A model generated the notes under the pieces. The model was given only the letters and a program-made list of their open reading frames with translations. It had not been told where the DNA came from and ran no database searches. Positions 40,401 through 51,700 of a stretch of 64,000 nucleotides of DNA are shown here, piece by piece. Position numbers and translations under genes: made by a program. Origin of the DNA: an uncultured Monoglobus sp. Lineage in GTDB: Bacteria; Bacillota; Clostridia; Monoglobales; Monoglobaceae. The stretch covers positions 1 to 64,000 of the forward strand of contig CANQMT010000004.1 in assembly GCA_947625055.1 (NCBI GenBank), given 5' to 3'. How positions within the stretch are numbered: the first letter of the stretch is position 1; each line of letters begins with the position of its first letter.

Positions 40401-41189
40401 TTATAACGCGTCCGCTTTGCTGACGCAGGCGTCGATCGCGCTCTGCACCGACGGTCTGAAGCCCGTTCTCTCAAGCTCGCACACCGCCGCGATCGTGGTG
40501 CCGCCGGGGCTGCACACGTTGTCCTTGAGCTGCTCGGGATGCACGCCGGTCTCAAGAACCATTTTGGCGCTGCCCTCAACCGCCTTGGCCGCGAGTTTAA
40601 GCGCCAAAACTTTGGGGATCCCGTATTTCACTCCGCTGTCGGCCATCGCGTCGATCAGCATGTAGATATACGCCGGGCTGCTGCTGTGGAGGGCTATCGC
40701 GGCGTTCATGTATTTCTCTTCAAGAATTACTGTCTCGCCTATTCCGCCGAACAGATCCTCGACCGTCTCAAGCTCGCCGCCGCTTATGTTCTTGTTCGGC
40801 GTTATAACCGTCATGCCGCAGCCCACAAGCGCGGGGGTGTTGGGCATGGTGCGGATAATTTTTTTATCTTTCCCGATCGATTTTTCCAAGGTCTCAAGGC
40901 TTATTCCCGCGGCGATCGAAATATATATCCTGCCGTCCTTGCCGCTGAGCTCATTCAAAACGGCGGGCATAACGTTCGGCTTGACCGCAAGGACGACAAC
41001 GTCAGCCGCGTCCTCGACCCCGGTAGCCGATCCCGCGGGCGTTATTCCCTCATTTTCGGCCATCGCTCCGAGCTTTTCCGCGTCGGTGTCAAACACAACG
41101 ATGTTTTCCGCCGGAACCTTTCCGGATGATACAAAGCCTTTGATCAGCGCGGAGGCCATGTTGCCGCCGCCGATAAATCCGATAGTCAT
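40401..41189 (-). CDS. proC: Pyrroline-5-carboxylate reductase
   Basis: IGFIGGGNMASALIKG, RTMPNTPALVGCGMT, LKDNVCSPGGTTIAAV. Confidence 0.97.
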   Translation of the reverse strand: MTIGFIGGGNMASALIKGFVSSGKVPAENIVVFDTDAEKLGAMAENEGITPAGSATGVEDAADVVVLAVKPNVMPAVLNELSGKDGRIYISIAAGISLETLEKSIGKDKKIIRTMPNTPALVGCGMTVITPNKNISGGELETVEDLFGGIGETVILEEKYMNAAIALHSSSPAYIYMLIDAMADSGVKYGIPKVLALKLAAKAVEGSAKMVLETGVHPEQLKDNVCSPGGTTIAAVCELERTGFRPSVQSAIDACVSKADAL

Positions 41190-41243
41190 AATAATCTCTC
41201 CTGTCTTCTAAATTATAACGGGCGGATCAGATCCGCCCCGTTA

Positions 41244-42671
41244 TTATACCGTCAGTTCCACCTCGTCAGCCGCGGCGCTTCCGGCGAGAACCGGATCAAC
41301 GTATTCGGCGATAAACTCGGTCACTTGACTTTCGCTTCTGCCTATGAAGTTTTCGGGCTTTAATATGCCCTCAATGTCGTCTCTGCTTAAATTAAACGCC
41401 GGGTCAGCGATTATGCGCTCGATCAGATCGTTGGCGCCGCCCTGCTCTTTAACGACCTTGCCGGCCTCCATTGAATGTTCGCGGATAAGCTCGTGAAGCT
41501 CCTGACGGTCCCCGCCCGCCTTGACCGCGTCCATAAGAATGTTTTCGGTGGCCATAAACGGCAGCTCCGACATTATCCTGTTGCGTATTACTTTGGGATA
41601 AACCACAAGCCCCGAAGCGACGTTCATATAAATATTGAGTATCGCGTCAACCGCCAGAAATCCCTCGGCTACGCTCAGGCGTTTGTTGGCCGAATCGTCG
41701 AGAGTGCGCTCGAACCACTGTGTGGACGAGGTTATGGCAGGGTTCACCGCGTCAACCAGCACATAGCGGGCCAGCGAGCATATGCGCTCGCTGCGCATCG
41801 GGTTGCGCTTGTACGCCATCGCCGACGAGCCGATCTGAGATTTTTCAAACGGCTCCTCGATCTCCTTGAGGTGCTGGAGCAGACGTATGTCGTTGGCGAA
41901 CTTATACGCACTCTGCGCTATGTCGCTCAGCACCGACAGCATGTGATAGTCTACCTTTCTCGAATAGGTCTGTCCCGAAACCGGATAGAACTTGTCATAT
42001 CCCATTTTTTCGCAGATCTTTTTGTCAAGTTCCTTGACCTTCTCTATATCATTGTCAAACAGCTCCATAAAGCTGGCCTGAGTTCCGGTCGTCCCCTTGC
42101 AGCCGAGCAGCGCCTTGCGCGAGAGCTGAAAGTCGATATTCTCAAGATCCATCAAAAGCTCCCAGATCCACAGCGACGCGCGCTTGCCCACGGTCGTGAG
42201 CTGCGCCGCCTGAAAATGAGTAAATCCGAGCGTGGGCATAGACTTATATTTAAGCGCGAAATCGCGCAGCAGCGAGATCACCTTGACCACCTTGCCGCGG
42301 ATAAGCTCAAGCGCCTCGTTCATGATAATAAGGTCGGTGTTGTCGCCCACATAGCACGATGTGGCGCCGAGATGAATTATGCCCTTCGCCTTGGGGCACT
42401 GCAGGCCGTAGGCGTAAACATGGGACATAACATCATGGCGCACCTCTTTTTCGCGGGCTTCGGCCTCGGCGTAATTTATGTTGTCCATATTGGCCTTCAG
42501 CTCGTCGACCTGCTCGCGGGTCACGTTAAGGCCCAATTCCATTTCGGACTCGGCCAGAGCGACCCACAGTCTGCGCCATGTTTTAAATTTCTTGTCGGGC
42601 GAGAAGAGATACTTCATCTCGCTGCTCGCGTAACGCGAGCTTAACGGGCTTTCGTATATATCCTTGCTCAT
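41244..42671 (-). CDS. purB: Adenylosuccinate lyase
   Basis: SSAMAYKRNPMRSERICSLAR signature. Confidence 0.96.
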   Translation of the reverse strand: MSKDIYESPLSSRYASSEMKYLFSPDKKFKTWRRLWVALAESEMELGLNVTREQVDELKANMDNINYAEAEAREKEVRHDVMSHVYAYGLQCPKAKGIIHLGATSCYVGDNTDLIIMNEALELIRGKVVKVISLLRDFALKYKSMPTLGFTHFQAAQLTTVGKRASLWIWELLMDLENIDFQLSRKALLGCKGTTGTQASFMELFDNDIEKVKELDKKICEKMGYDKFYPVSGQTYSRKVDYHMLSVLSDIAQSAYKFANDIRLLQHLKEIEEPFEKSQIGSSAMAYKRNPMRSERICSLARYVLVDAVNPAITSSTQWFERTLDDSANKRLSVAEGFLAVDAILNIYMNVASGLVVYPKVIRNRIMSELPFMATENILMDAVKAGGDRQELHELIREHSMEAGKVVKEQGGANDLIERIIADPAFNLSRDDIEGILKPENFIGRSESQVTEFIAEYVDPVLAGSAAADEVELTV

Positions 42672-43867
42672 TTACATTCTCCTTTTAAATACTTCTCCAG
42701 ACGGTCAAGTCCGGTTTTGATATTTTCCATTGACGTGGCGTAGGACAGACGGACATAGCCGTCGATCCCGAAGCCCTCGCTGGGAACCATAGCCACCTGC
42801 GCCTTGTCAAGCACGTCGGCACAGAACTCGTTGGCGGTATTGATCATCTTTCCGTAATGCTCCTTTCCCAGAGAATCGCGCACGTTCATAAAGATATAAA
42901 ACGCGCCGTGGGGATTGAGGCAGCTTACGCCGTCTATCGAGTTGATGCGCTTCACCATGTAGTCGCGGCGGGATATGTATTCGCGTCTCATGTCGTCGAT
43001 CACGCTCTGGTCGCCGTCAAGCGCCTCGACCGAGGCGGCCTGCGCGATCGAGCAGGGGTTCGAGGTCATGTGGCTCTGAATATTCGACACAGCCTTGGCG
43101 ATCTCGGGCTCGGCCGCTATATAGCCTATTCTCCAGCCGGTCATGCAGTAGGCTTTTGCCATTCCGTTTACGATTATTGTCAGCTTTCTTATATCATCGC
43201 CCAAAGTCGCGATGTTAACATGCTCTCCCTCATAGGCCAGCTTTTCATATATTTCGTCAAACACAACATAGATATTATGCTCGACGCAGATCTTCGCGAT
43301 CTCCTCAAGCTCCGACTTGGTGTAAAGCATGCCCGTTGGGTTGCTCGGGGTGTTGAGGACAAGCGCTCTCGTCTTCGGAGTGATCGCCGCCCGAAGCTGG
43401 TCGGGGGTGAACTTGAACTCGTTCTCCTCGGTGGTGTCGATGTAAACCGGGACCGCGTCAGCGATCTTTATCATCTCGGGATAGCTTACCCAGTACGGCG
43501 CGGGCAGAATGACCTCGTCGCCGGGATCGCATATGCAGATAAACACGTTTGACAGCGCATGCTTTCCGCCGTTGCTGACAGCTATGTTTGAAACGTCATA
43601 GTCAAGGCCCGTGTCGCGCTTGATCTTGCGGCAGATCGCGCGCTTGAGCTCAAGCGTTCCGGAGGCGGGGGTGTACCTCGTGAAGTTGTCGTTAATTGCT
43701 TGAATTCCAGCTTGTTTTACGTTTTCGGGGGTGTCAAAGTCAGGCTCGCCCGCTCCAAATCCGACAACAGGGATGCCCTCTTTTTTCATTTCCTTATATC
43801 TCGCGTCAATGGCGAGTGTGGGTGAAGGAGAAATCTTTTTAGCTTTTTCAGAAATATACAGTGACAT
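42668..43867 (-). CDS. Pyridoxal phosphate-dependent aspartate aminotransferase
   Basis: SPTLAIDARYKEMKKEGIPVVGFGAGEPDFDTP, GMAKAYCMTGWRIGY. Confidence 0.95.
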   Translation of the reverse strand: MSLYISEKAKKISPSPTLAIDARYKEMKKEGIPVVGFGAGEPDFDTPENVKQAGIQAINDNFTRYTPASGTLELKRAICRKIKRDTGLDYDVSNIAVSNGGKHALSNVFICICDPGDEVILPAPYWVSYPEMIKIADAVPVYIDTTEENEFKFTPDQLRAAITPKTRALVLNTPSNPTGMLYTKSELEEIAKICVEHNIYVVFDEIYEKLAYEGEHVNIATLGDDIRKLTIIVNGMAKAYCMTGWRIGYIAAEPEIAKAVSNIQSHMTSNPCSIAQAASVEALDGDQSVIDDMRREYISRRDYMVKRINSIDGVSCLNPHGAFYIFMNVRDSLGKEHYGKMINTANEFCADVLDKAQVAMVPSEGFGIDGYVRLSYATSMENIKTGLDRLEKYLKGECK

Positions 43868-43978
43868 AATCTACCTCCTGATATAAATTAACTGTTAATA
43901 TTTTAATATATTGACCCGCAAAATGCAAGGTTATATTCAACAAAATTTGCATACTTGCGAGACTATTTTGCAACATTC

Positions 43979-44365
43979 TTAAAAATCGATAAATTCGCCG
44001 ACATCTGGGAACGCGTTTTCGATGTGATTTATCTCAAGCTCCGCGAGGTCGGTGTACACCTCGATCACGTCGAACCGAAAATCCGCCTCGATCGGATTTT
44101 CAAGCAGGTACTGCTGCGCGGACTTTACCATTCTTGAGACCTTGGTCCTGTTTACGCTCTCGGCGGCAAGTCCGTGCTCAATGTTCCTGCGCGTCTTGAC
44201 CTCGGCAAACACTACCGCGCTTTTGTCCGGTGTTACTGCTATTATATCAAGCTCGCCGAATTTTGTGCGGTACTGCCGCTCCAAAATGCAATAGCCCTTT
44301 GACGTTAACATTCCCTCAGCAGCATTCTCGCCGAAATCACCCATGTTTTTCTTGTATCTGCTCAT
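43979..44365 (-). CDS. yraN: YraN family endonuclease-like protein
   Basis: GENAAEGMLTSKGYCILERQYRTKFGELDIIA, VFAEVKTRR. Confidence 0.92.
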   Translation of the reverse strand: MSRYKKNMGDFGENAAEGMLTSKGYCILERQYRTKFGELDIIAVTPDKSAVVFAEVKTRRNIEHGLAAESVNRTKVSRMVKSAQQYLLENPIEADFRFDVIEVYTDLAELEINHIENAFPDVGEFIDF

Positions 44366-44976
44366 TTCGCGATCCCCAGCACCTTGTCGGTCATAAAGGT
44401 TTTTCTGTGGACCTCGCTTACGCCGAGCGCGCGTATCGCCTCGCAATGCGCCTTGGTCCCGTAGCCTTTGTGTTTTTCAAATCCGTAGCCCGGATATTTT
44501 TCCGAAAGCTCGACCATGTATCTGTCCCTTGTCACCTTGGCCAAAATCGACGCCGCGGCGATCGTCTGCGACTTCGCGTCACCTTTTACTATGTATCGGC
44601 TCTCGATGTTCTCAAACGGAATTCCGTCATTGCCGTCAACAAGCAGAATATCCGGCTTGATCTTAAGCCCGTTCACCGCGTTCTGCATGGCCTCATGCGT
44701 CGCGCGGCGGATGTTGATCTCGTCGATCACGCTCTCGGGCACAAGACTTACCGAATATGCGGCGGCCTTTTCGCAAATCACGTCAAAAAGCGCCTCGCGC
44801 TTTTTTTCGGAAAGCTTTTTCGAGTCGTTTATCCCGTCAATTATCAAGCCCTCGGGCAGGATAACGGCGGCCGCGCACACGGGCCCCGCCAAAGGGCCGC
44901 GTCCCGCCTCGTCGATCCCGCATATCAGTTTTTTTCCCGATCCGTACAATTCGGTTTCAATTTCCAGCATATTCAT
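44362..44976 (-). CDS. rnhB: Ribonuclease HII
   Basis: ICGIDEAGRGPLAGPVCAAAVIL. Confidence 0.96.
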   Translation of the reverse strand: MNMLEIETELYGSGKKLICGIDEAGRGPLAGPVCAAAVILPEGLIIDGINDSKKLSEKKREALFDVICEKAAAYSVSLVPESVIDEINIRRATHEAMQNAVNGLKIKPDILLVDGNDGIPFENIESRYIVKGDAKSQTIAAASILAKVTRDRYMVELSEKYPGYGFEKHKGYGTKAHCEAIRALGVSEVHRKTFMTDKVLGIAK

Positions 44977-45015
44977 AGTTTTTCCCCCGTTTTGCCTCAA
45001 AAGCGCCGACGCGCG

Positions 45016-45876
45016 TTAATTCTCCGGTATCTCAAGCGTGATGTTTCCGAGGTTCGCGGCGCGGAAATCGTTTAACACTATATTCGCGGCGCGGAACGTG
45101 TCGATCTCGCCGCCGGACACTACGCAGCCGCGTTTTCTTCCGATCAGCTCGAGAAGCTCGTATTTATCCGCATTTCCGTCCAGCTTATACACCGTCTTGA
45201 GGCTCTCAAAATAATTTTCTTTAAGGTAGCCCAAAAGCTCGTACGCCAGATCCTCAACGTCGAGTATCTCGTCTTTTATGCCGCCCGTGAACGCGATTTT
45301 TCTCGCGACGTCCTCGCTCTCAAACTTGGGCCATAAGATGCCGGGCGTGTCAAGAAGCTCGTATTTGCCCGCGATCTTTATCCACTGCTTGGTCTGGGTT
45401 ATGCCCGGGCGGTCGCCGGTTTTCGCGGCGGCTCTGCCCGACAGACGGTTTATGAAAGACGATTTGCCCACGTTGGGTATGCCTATCACCATCATTTTTA
45501 CCGCGTGGCGCTGTATGCCGCGCTTCTCGTCGCGAAGGAACTTGTCGCGCAGCACGGTTTCGATCGCGCCGTCAAGACTTTTCCTGAGTCCTTTGCCCGA
45601 GCGGCTGTCGGCCGCGACAGCGGTCAGCCCCAGACCACCGAAATATTTGAGCCACTTGTCGGTGGCTGCCCTGTCGGCGATATCCGCCTTGTTAAGCACG
45701 AGGATCCTCGGTTTTGAAGCGGTTATCCTGTCGGTCTCGGGGTTGCGCGATGACAGAGGTATGCGCGCGTCAACAAGTTCGATAACAACGTCCACAAGCT
45801 TCAGATTATCCTTTATCATGCGGCGCGTCTTTGACATATGGCCGGGGAACCACTGAAGCTGATATTGATTTTCCAT
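45016..45876 (-). CDS. ylqF: Ribosome biogenesis GTPase YlqF/RbgA
   Basis: WFPGHMSKTRRMI, permuted G motifs NKAD ... GIPNVGKSSFINRL, DTPG. Confidence 0.95.
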   Translation of the reverse strand: MENQYQLQWFPGHMSKTRRMIKDNLKLVDVVIELVDARIPLSSRNPETDRITASKPRILVLNKADIADRAATDKWLKYFGGLGLTAVAADSRSGKGLRKSLDGAIETVLRDKFLRDEKRGIQRHAVKMMVIGIPNVGKSSFINRLSGRAAAKTGDRPGITQTKQWIKIAGKYELLDTPGILWPKFESEDVARKIAFTGGIKDEILDVEDLAYELLGYLKENYFESLKTVYKLDGNADKYELLELIGRKRGCVVSGGEIDTFRAANIVLNDFRAANLGNITLEIPEN

Positions 45877-45954
45877 ACACTTTCTCCTTGTTTTAGTTCA
45901 ATTTTACAAAAATGGACTGTATCACACTGTTCGCCGGTGATACAGTCCTTGTTT

Positions 45955-47235
45955 TTAAGAAATAAATGTAAAATTATGATCCTTATCCTCAACGAGGTAT
46001 GAAGTCTCGATCGGATAAGCTACCGAACCGAAATCGCTTATCGGCCAGAACCTGAACACCGCGCCTCCGATAATTTCGTCTTCTGGGATCTGTCCGAGTT
46101 CGCGGCTGTCCTTGCTGTTGTTCCTGTTGTCTCCCATTACAAAGATCTTATCCTTCTCAACAACGATCGGATTGTCCTTGCTGTACCGACCGTCCGCGAT
46201 AAGCTCCATTATATACGAGCCCGTGTGGGTCGTTCTTTCTTTGATATACGGCTCATCGAGAAGCTGATCGTTCACGTAAACGTCGCCCGTTTCAAAATCG
46301 ATATAGACCGTGTCACCTTCGGTTGCGATAACCCTCTTGACATAAGGCCTGTCAGGATCGCTTTCCGGTCGGAATATGACCACGTCTCCCTTTTCGGGCT
46401 TGTAGAAAAAACGGTTTACATAAAGTCTGTCATTTTCGTGAAGAGTGGGCTGCATCGACGCGCCCTGAACCTTTACCAACGTAAATACGAAATTCCTGAT
46501 AAGCAAAGCCAGGACAACCGCTATGGCGATCGCCACAACCCAGTCTCTTATTTCTTTAAGCATATTCACTTCTCCATTCTTTTTGGCTTTTGCCTTTTTC
46601 TTGGGTGCGCCCGCCGCGCCATCAGGCGCGCCGACGGCCCTTTGCGGATCGCCGCTTTTGCGCTTAGGCTGCTCCTTATCGCCGTCAAACGGTCTCTGAG
46701 GCACAGCCTCGGTGATTTTCGGCATCACCTGGGTCTGTCCGGGTTTTATCGTCTGCCGCCTTGAAGGCTTGTCCGCGCTGCGCGCCGGAGCTTCGGCGAA
46801 TCTGCGCCGAATAGGTCTGTCCTCCGCAGGACGGGCCGCTCGCGGCGTCTGCGCCGACGGCCTTTGCTGGTTGCTGAAAACGCTGTCGCTTGAGGAAACA
46901 GTCGGCACAGGCTTTTGCGCGCGCGGCTTTGCCGACGGGCGGACAACCTGATCTGACGTCTCGCCGGCTTTCGCCCGCGCCATTCGTCTGGCCTTGGCTT
47001 CTTCCTCCGCAGCAAGCTGCTGCTGTATCTCAAGCTGGCGCGCCTGACGCCGCGCCCGGCGTTCTTCGATCTCCTTCAGCATTGAGTCGGCCTGAGCGTT
47101 TATTTCCGACCGCGCCTTTTCAATTGCGGGATCAACCGGGGAGGATGAGCGCGAAGCTTTGCTCGCCGCCTCGTCTAAAATTCTGTCCAGATCATTGTCT
47201 TTTCCTCCGGCGGAATTTCTGTTGTTATTATCCAT
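45955..47235 (-). CDS. lepB: Signal peptidase I with long disordered N-terminal extension
   Basis: VQGASMQPTLHENDRLYVNRF, GDVVIFRPES..YVKRVIA, FVMGDNRNNSKDSR; ~220 aa R/A/P/Q-rich N-term. Confidence 0.94.
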   Translation of the reverse strand: MDNNNRNSAGGKDNDLDRILDEAASKASRSSSPVDPAIEKARSEINAQADSMLKEIEERRARRQARQLEIQQQLAAEEEAKARRMARAKAGETSDQVVRPSAKPRAQKPVPTVSSSDSVFSNQQRPSAQTPRAARPAEDRPIRRRFAEAPARSADKPSRRQTIKPGQTQVMPKITEAVPQRPFDGDKEQPKRKSGDPQRAVGAPDGAAGAPKKKAKAKKNGEVNMLKEIRDWVVAIAIAVVLALLIRNFVFTLVKVQGASMQPTLHENDRLYVNRFFYKPEKGDVVIFRPESDPDRPYVKRVIATEGDTVYIDFETGDVYVNDQLLDEPYIKERTTHTGSYIMELIADGRYSKDNPIVVEKDKIFVMGDNRNNSKDSRELGQIPEDEIIGGAVFRFWPISDFGSVAYPIETSYLVEDKDHNFTFIS

Positions 47236-47312
47236 AATAATTACCCCTGTTTTTCACTTGTTAAAATGGCAAAGAGTGGTGATTAAAAATAACCACCACC
47301 GCGTTTTGACTA

Positions 47313-47654
47313 TTAAAGCTTTTCTTTGATCTTAGCCGCTTTGCCGGCTCTGTCGCGCAGATAATAAAGCTTGGCGCGTCTTACTCTACCGTGTCTTACG
47401 ACCTCGATACGGTCGATCTTGGGCGAGTTATACGGGAAAGTTCTCTCAACGCCGACGCCGTATGAAATACGTCTTACGGTAAATGTTTCCTGAATACCGC
47501 CGTGATTTTTCTTGATAACGGCGCCCTCAAACATCTGAACTCTTTCTCTGTTGCCCTCTTTTACCTTAACGTAAACGCGGACTGTGTCACCGATCGCAAG
47601 CTTGGGCAGATCGGTCCTGATCTGTTCCTGTGTGATTTGCTGTAAAATGTCCAT
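47313..47654 (-). CDS. rplS: 50S ribosomal protein L19
   Basis: [34 protein letters not shown]. Confidence 0.97.
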   Translation of the reverse strand: MDILQQITQEQIRTDLPKLAIGDTVRVYVKVKEGNRERVQMFEGAVIKKNHGGIQETFTVRRISYGVGVERTFPYNSPKIDRIEVVRHGRVRRAKLYYLRDRAGKAAKIKEKL

Positions 47655-47843
47655 TAAAATAATCCTTTCTATTATACCATTCTTAGACATTCATGTCCGA
47701 AAGGACAGCGGACTGTCTGATATTAACTACATTATAGTAACATATATTCGGCCAAAGTGCAAGTTTTTTTGCAAAAAATATAAATTTCGATTAAATTAAC
47801 CAAAATTGTCCGAGACGGATTTGCGTCAATTGTGAAAAATAAA

Positions 47844-48767
47844 CTATTCTTCCTCCTCGGGCGATATTATCGCGTTCACGAACTCCTGAGGGTCAAAAGG
47901 CTCAATATCTTCGATCTTCTCGCCCACGCCGATAAACTTCACCGGAATGTTATAGTCGTTCTTTATAGCCAACACGATCCCGCCCTTGGCAGTGCCGTCA
48001 AGCTTTGTGAGGATAATGCCGGTGATGTCGGCGGCTTCCTTGAACTGCTCGGCCTGCTGGACCGCGTTCTGTCCTGTCGTTGCGTCAAGCACCAGCAATA
48101 CCTCTTTGCTTGACTCCGGAAGCTCGCGGTCAAGTATGCGGTATATCTTTTTAAGCTCGGCCATGAGGTTCTTTTTGTTGTGGAGCCGTCCGGCGGTGTC
48201 GCACAGCAGCACGTCTATCCCTCTCGCCTTTGCGGCGTTTACCGCGTCAAATATGACCGCTGCGGGATCCGAGCCCTCCTGCTGTTTTATAATGCCGACG
48301 CCGGCTCTGTCGGCCCATACCTCAAGCTGCTCGATCGCCGCGGCGCGGAAGGTATCCGCCGCCGCTATAAGCACCGACTTGCCTTGATTTTTATACATGT
48401 TCGCCAGCTTGCCGATCGACGTGGTCTTGCCAACTCCGTTAACGCCGATAACCATAATGACCGCGGGTGTGCCGCAGAGCTCGACCGAATTGTCGCCCTC
48501 GGTCAATATCTCGGACATTATCCTGTTCAGCTCTCCTCGGAGCTCGATGCTGTCGCGAAGCGTCTTCTCCTCTGCCGCCTCGCGCAGCTTTTCGATTATA
48601 TCCATTGAGGTATTGACGCCCAGATCCGCTGTTATCAGCGCTTCTTCAAGCTCGTCAAACAGATCGTCGTCTATCTTTCTGAACGATTTTATGACCGTGT
48701 TGAACTTATCGTTAATAGATTCTCTTGTTTTGCTTAAACTGTTTTTTAATTTGTTGAATAATCCCAT
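47844..48767 (-). CDS. ftsY: Signal recognition particle receptor FtsY
   Basis: GVNGVGKTTSIGKLA, LCDTAGRLHNKKNLM, TKLDGTAKGG. Confidence 0.97.
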   Translation of the reverse strand: MGLFNKLKNSLSKTRESINDKFNTVIKSFRKIDDDLFDELEEALITADLGVNTSMDIIEKLREAAEEKTLRDSIELRGELNRIMSEILTEGDNSVELCGTPAVIMVIGVNGVGKTTSIGKLANMYKNQGKSVLIAAADTFRAAAIEQLEVWADRAGVGIIKQQEGSDPAAVIFDAVNAAKARGIDVLLCDTAGRLHNKKNLMAELKKIYRILDRELPESSKEVLLVLDATTGQNAVQQAEQFKEAADITGIILTKLDGTAKGGIVLAIKNDYNIPVKFIGVGEKIEDIEPFDPQEFVNAIISPEEEE

Positions 48768-51700
48768 TACTCGCTCACCTCGTCAATATTTAATGATAAC
48801 AATTTAGACACGCCTTTCTCCTGCATGGTTACGCCGTACAGCATATTCGCCGCCTCCATTGTGCCGCGCTTGTGAGTAACGACGATAAACTGCGTATTTT
48901 CGCTGTAACGCTTGAGGTACGCCGCGAACCGATAAACGTTAACGTCGTCAAGAGCCGCCTCTACCTCGTCGAGTATACAGAACGGCGTGGGGCGCACGTT
49001 TAAGATCGCGAACAGCAGCGCGATCGCCGACAGCGCCTTCTCTCCGCCCGAAAGCAGCGTCAGACTCTGGAGCTTCTTGCCCGGCGGCTGCGCCTCGATC
49101 TCGATCCCGCTCTCAAGCACATTATCCGGATCGGTCAGCGTGAGTTTCGCGCGTCCGCCGCCGAACAGACTGGCGAACACCTTATTGAAACTCTCATTGA
49201 TCTTAACGAACTGCTCCGCAAACTGAGTTTTCATTATGCTCATCATCTCAACGATGATCTTCTTCAGTTCCTTTTTGGATTTGTTGAGATCATCAACCTG
49301 CGCGGTCAGGAAATCCGCGCGCTCCTTGACGCTCTTATATTCCTCAATAGCGTCAACGTTTATGCTGCCAAGGTTCCTGATCTGCCTTCTCAAAGTGTTG
49401 ACGCGCTTGGTCGCCGCCTCAAAATCAAAGTTTTCAAGATCTCTGCCTTGGCGCGCGTCGCTGTATGTCAGCTCGTATTCCTCCCAAAGGCGGTTGATCA
49501 CGCTTTCAAGCTCGGCGTCCAGGTTCTCATAGCCGGAACGCGCCTTGGCGTGAACATTGGAAAGCTCTATCAGTCTGTCGCGCACATCGTTGACCGCCTC
49601 TTGCTGTTTTTTAACGCGGTTTTCCGCCTCTCGGCGTTTTTCCGTCATGCCGCTCAAAGACACGCTCAGTTCTTCAAGGGTCTCGCGATTGGTCTCGGCG
49701 CTTTTTTCGAGGCGCTTGATCTCCGCCTCGGTTTCTGCGATATGCTTTTCAAGGCTCCGGATCTCGTCAAGCCGTGCCGCGGTAGAAGAAATGATCTGCG
49801 CTTTTTCGTTGTTCACGCTTCTGATCAACTCGTTTGTCTGCTCGATATCCTTTATGACCGAGCTGCGCCTGATCGTCAGATCCAGAAGCGCGCGGCTGAG
49901 TTTTTCGTTTTCTCCGCTCAGCTCGGCGTATGACTTTTCACGCTTATCCGCCGCCCTGCTGAGTTCCTCCGTCTCCGCTTCAAGCTTTTCGGCGCTCAGG
50001 ACGGCCTCGTCGATCTCGCCTTTTACCGACTCAATATTTTTGTTCAGCTCCTCAAGCTCGGCTGCCATTTTTTCACGGTCGTCGCCGCTCGTCTTGATAA
50101 CGCTGCTCAGATGCAGCCGTTCCGAGCTGAGGCGCGCCAGCTCCTCGCCGCATTCCGAGAGGCGCTGGTTGTTTTTCTTTATATCCTCAAGCAGATCAGC
50201 AGTCTCGATCGACAGTGTGTTTATACTCTTGGTCTGTCCTACAATATCCTTCTCGGCTTTCTTGATCTTTCCGTCAAGTTCGGCTATCTCGCTGACTCTC
50301 GACAGCGAGCCGATGGTTTTCAGCGCGCTGCCGCCGGTCATTGCTCCGCCGGGCTGGACAACGTCTCCGCCCAGCGTGACGATCCTGAACTTATAGCCGC
50401 ATTTTTTGCCCATTGCGGCGGCGTTGTCGATATTGTCAACTATCACAACCGGCCCGAGAATATTGCTTACGATCTCGGTATATTTCTCGTCATACTCCAC
50501 CAATGAATCAGCCGTGCCGATAAAACCGGGCAGTTTTTCCGCCTTTTTATCATCAAGTCCGCGGGCGCGTATATTGGATATAGGCAGGAACGTCGCTCGT
50601 CCAAGCCGTCTGTCCTTCAAATATTTTATCGCGCGCTTCGCGTCGTCCGCGTCGTCGGTGACTATGTTCTGGGCCGCGCTTCCAAGCGCGGTTTCGATCG
50701 CCGTTATGTATTTCTTGTCGGTCTTGATGAGCCGGGACAGCGGGCCGTGGATACCTGCGCTGAGCCTGCCGCTTTTAAAGGCGGTCATTACCCCTTTTAC
50801 GCCGCGGCTGTAGCCCTCAAGGTCGCGCTCCATATCCTCCAGCATTTTCTTTCTGGAATTCAGCTCTCCGAGTTTTATGGTGCTCCGGTTTTTGTCGTTG
50901 ATCATTTTCTGCATCTCGGCGTTTTTCAGCCCGTAGAGCTCGTCCGATTTGTTTGTCTCTTTTTTAAGGCTCTCGCTGTACGCCTCGGATTTCTCGATCT
51001 CACCGTCAAGCTCGACGAGCCGTTCTTTCATCTCTTTTAAGCTCAGGCTCTTGTTTTCGAGCTCGTTTTTTATAACTTCGGCGCGGGACACAAAGCTGTC
51101 CAGAAGGATCTGCCTGCTCGACACTTCGCTCCGTTTGCTGCCCGCCGCCGCAGTCTTTTCGATTATTTCGGCCCTGAGCTCCTCTATCACGCGGCTCTCC
51201 TCGCTGACGTCAACGCCCGATTTGCGCGATTTTTCCGTGAACTCTTCAACGCTTTTCTCCAGCGCGCCGCTCTGCGAATTCAACGTATCGAGGCTCGATC
51301 TGAGCTCCTCGATCCGTTTGTCCAGCTCCATCGCCCGTTTGTCGCCTTCGCCGATCTCGTTTCTTAAACGGTCGATCGTGCCCTCCGAATGGCTTATCTC
51401 ATTTTCGGCCAGACTTATTTTCCCGCGTATCTCGTGCCCCTCGGCGGTAAGAGCCTTTTCGCTCTCGCGTCCCTTTTCGGCGTCCGCGTCGATCTTTTCC
51501 ATCGCGGCGTAGAGCGCCTCGACCTTTTTGTCGTTATCGGCGATCTCTCCGCGCATTTTTTCCATCTGGCCCTCATAGATCTCAATATCGGCTCCGAGTT
51601 TTTTCATGGCCTCGCGCTTTTTATCAATACTGATGACCGAGGCGTTGATCTCAAGGTCCTTCATCTCATCGCGCAGGATCAGATATTTTTTCGCCTTCTC

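Noticed and set aside
41475-42644. 389-aa plus-strand ORF opposite purB
   Set aside because: Antisense shadow ORF of a conserved enzyme gene.
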